Both the position numbers and the translations under genes were made by a program. Positions 63,501 to 64,000 of a stretch of 64,000 bases of DNA are shown here, piece by piece; within the stretch, counting starts at the first letter, position 1; each line of letters starts with the position of its first letter. The stretch spans positions 24,843-88,842 of the forward strand of contig NZ_NPJH01000098.1 in assembly GCF_002251365.1 (NCBI RefSeq), written 5' to 3'. Under the pieces are notes generated by a model, which had not been told where the DNA came from, made no database searches, and saw only the letters and a list, made by a program, of their open reading frames with translations. The DNA comes from Prevotella sp. P3-122 (GTDB lineage: Bacteria > Bacteroidota > Bacteroidia > Bacteroidales > Bacteroidaceae).

Positions 63501-63526
63501 GGGCGATGGAGAATGGTGCGTAGCAT
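60503..63526 (-). CDS. RND-family permease, first of a pair
   Basis: The 1007-residue protein is a more canonical RND pump than its partner. TM1 (PIAVTMALIAIVTLGVLGFT) leads to RIPVSLMPDIDVPRIVVQMS, a conserved periplasmic start. TM4 has SGLILGVGMIVDNAIIVIDN with the VDNA motif, and TM10-11 has GIVVMCGIIINDSILKVDTI. The family exports drugs, bile salts, lipids or peptides using the proton gradient. Six nt separate it from the upstream beta-propeller gene. Pairing of two different permeases in one operon recalls MdtBC, though relationship to it cannot be judged by eye. Confidence 0.9.
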   Translation of the reverse strand: MLRTILHRPIAVTMALIAIVTLGVLGFTRIPVSLMPDIDVPRIVVQMSAQGSSAREIEQRLVKPMRQQLSQVTGLKEIESTSRTDAGVITLSFSPGSDMSLLFIEVNEKIDRAMSTMPKDMERPKVMKIGALDIPAFYIDVTGGKPEQSSRLVRNVISKRFEQLPEVAMVDYSGMVGTQITITPDETRICGLGITNSDIEKAISDNNIVLEALNVRDGIYRYTIHFDSQILSVNDIENIYLHHEGRLLQLKDICKIEEKAAERKGLVTSDGKPAITMAVIKQSDAQMSKLQGSVDTLMTQLTKDYPELSFHVTRDQTRLLSYSMENLQCNLVLGIVMASMVLFLFIGGWRIPLLVIISIPLSLILTLLCFYITGISLNIISLSGLILGVGMIVDNAIIVIDNIRQKKESNDASIVGSVKEVFMPMLSSVLTTCSVFIPLIFLSGTAGALFYDQAMGITIALFCSLMVASLVIPVYYRLLFKNNTANVNIQQFHKAERIMQKCYEQGMRFTLRNGKKFAVVFAVCIAALLIVFPLLKKERMPELPLDDALVMIDWNAGITPEENHRRVTEVIDKAKEHIESNTTMVGGQDFILSHTRNITSSEAVCYIKSRSADECEKAREEMTRYIETHYPKAKVESAVATNIFDLIFSIDEPTLQIRLQNRNGSRPTVEQTRTVTDSLRLNFPHLDIQPVSTEAYLQYITDAGQMAYFKVSYQQLYARFRELLGGNSIYDINNGGESVPVIIGNGNKDAHILLSNTIRNTDGVDIPLSYLVKESRKEDYKHLLSGDDGEISVINIESTSDSDAKEIMEYVSRLSDQESLSIQPSFKGSYFSSRSMIWELVMVLIVAVMLLYFILAAQFESMLQPVIILTEVVIDVAMVMLVLFVCGESLNIMSMIGIVVMCGIIINDSILKVDTINRIYRNATKAGARTKMTLLKSVLQAGHSRLRPIVMTSLTTILAILPLMHRGDMGSALQFPLSFAIIVGMVVGTMVSLFFVPLVYLMIYRKK

Positions 63527-63532
63527 TAATAA

Positions 63533-64000
63533 CTATTTTAATTTGAGAATGTTTAAGGAATTATCCTCAATCGAAGTTAAGAATAAGCGGTTGTTATTTT
63601 CATCTAAAAGCATTTTGTCTGCAATTATATTCATTACCAATTTCCTTATACAGTTACCATTATAATCATAGATTTCAACTTCAGAGAATCCCGTAGCATC
63701 GTTTATATTAACATTTTTCTGTGATAGAATGTAAATATATTTACCACATGCTATGTCTGAGTACGTGATACGTTCTGCAGAAAAATCTTCATGTGTATCA
63801 TAAATGGAAGTCTCTATAACGGTGTATTTTCCATCTATCTTATAGATTATAAATTTGTCAGAATGTTGGTGAGCTATTACAATCATATTTTCATAACTAT
63901 TCCACACAAAATCATATAGTGATGAATTTCCTTTATTCGAAGAGTCTATGAATGATATGGAATCAACTAAATTATAATCTTCGAGATTAATCAAATTGAG
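63533..64000 (-). CDS. Beta-propeller-like protein, partial
   Basis: The reading frame is open to the right edge; only the C-terminal ~155 residues are visible. They show repeated propeller-blade-like strands: NMIVIAHQHSDKFIIYKIDG, then SDIACGKYIYILSQKNVNIN and DEDN-type turns, ending LLDENNNRLFLTSIEDNSLN. This resembles the 6-bladed propeller (BF3164-like/NHL) lipoproteins of Bacteroidales that are often found with TlpA-like and transporter genes. The ATG at 63994 is probably internal. Being 6 nt before an RND permease, it belongs to that operon. Confidence 0.6.
   Translation of the reverse strand, partial: LNLINLEDYNLVDSISFIDSSNKGNSSLYDFVWNSYENMIVIAHQHSDKFIIYKIDGKYTVIETSIYDTHEDFSAERITYSDIACGKYIYILSQKNVNINDATGFSEVEIYDYNGNCIRKLVMNIIADKMLLDENNNRLFLTSIEDNSLNILKLK

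Overview
The window looks like a chromosomal segment of a Prevotella-like member of the Bacteroidales. This rests on recognised gene families and their order, on frequent TTTG-N19/20-TAnnTTTG promoters with no obvious Shine-Dalgarno sequences, on lineage-typical proteins (bifunctional HisB, DUF5686 outer-membrane protein, AAA-ATPase/PD-(D/E)XK protein) and on moderate GC content. No database search was run; all family names come from motifs and remembered relatives.

Layout. 1-4.1 kb: a partial Omp85-type lipoprotein gene, then divergent trmH-like, membrane protein and hisB genes. 4.1-6 kb: a HAD phosphatase and mltG. 6.4-10 kb: leftward thrS-infC-rpmI-rplT. 10.6-12.8 kb: HU, a 29-residue basic protein and rng. 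13-15.6 kb: AAA/PD-(D/E)XK protein and nitroreductase, followed by gene debris. 16.3-24.2 kb, mostly leftward: pdxS-pdxT; a fabD / GH13-AlaX fusion / ThiD-AraC fusion cluster; rpsF-rpsR-rplI; with yaaA rightward. 24.3-29.6 kb rightward: a small membrane protein, a structured RNA, ribE, glnS, a TPR protein and a DedA protein. 29.7-35.7 kb: a small MITE-like element, a GH2 beta-galactosidase and tagaturonate reductase (uxaB). 36.1-44.7 kb, leftward: a six-gene cluster joining a tubulin-like protein, a very large Hsp70/actin-like protein, a vWA-like lipoprotein, a membrane protein, a coiled-coil protein and a zinc-ribbon membrane protein. 44.7-55.7 kb rightward: DUF5686 protein, AddA-AddB, ClpC. 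55.9-56.1 kb: two identical tRNA-Asp genes. 56.4-64 kb: an orphan gene, then a leftward cluster of a beta-propeller protein (partial), two RND permeases and a CxxC thioredoxin-like protein.

Most genes are housekeeping: translation, cofactors (PLP, riboflavin), envelope, recombination and proteolysis. The strongest candidate for an undescribed system is the tubulin-like/actin-like/vWA cluster, where both classes of cytoskeletal NTPase fold sit in one operon with membrane partners. Other notable items: arrays of short palindromes with an exact 22-bp period close to that cluster and a related array near 10.2 kb; a ThiD domain that has lost its catalytic segment and is fused to an AraC DNA-binding domain; a GH13 amylase fused in frame to an AlaX tRNA-editing domain; a structured RNA before ribE; and two genes whose promoters imply leaderless mRNAs.
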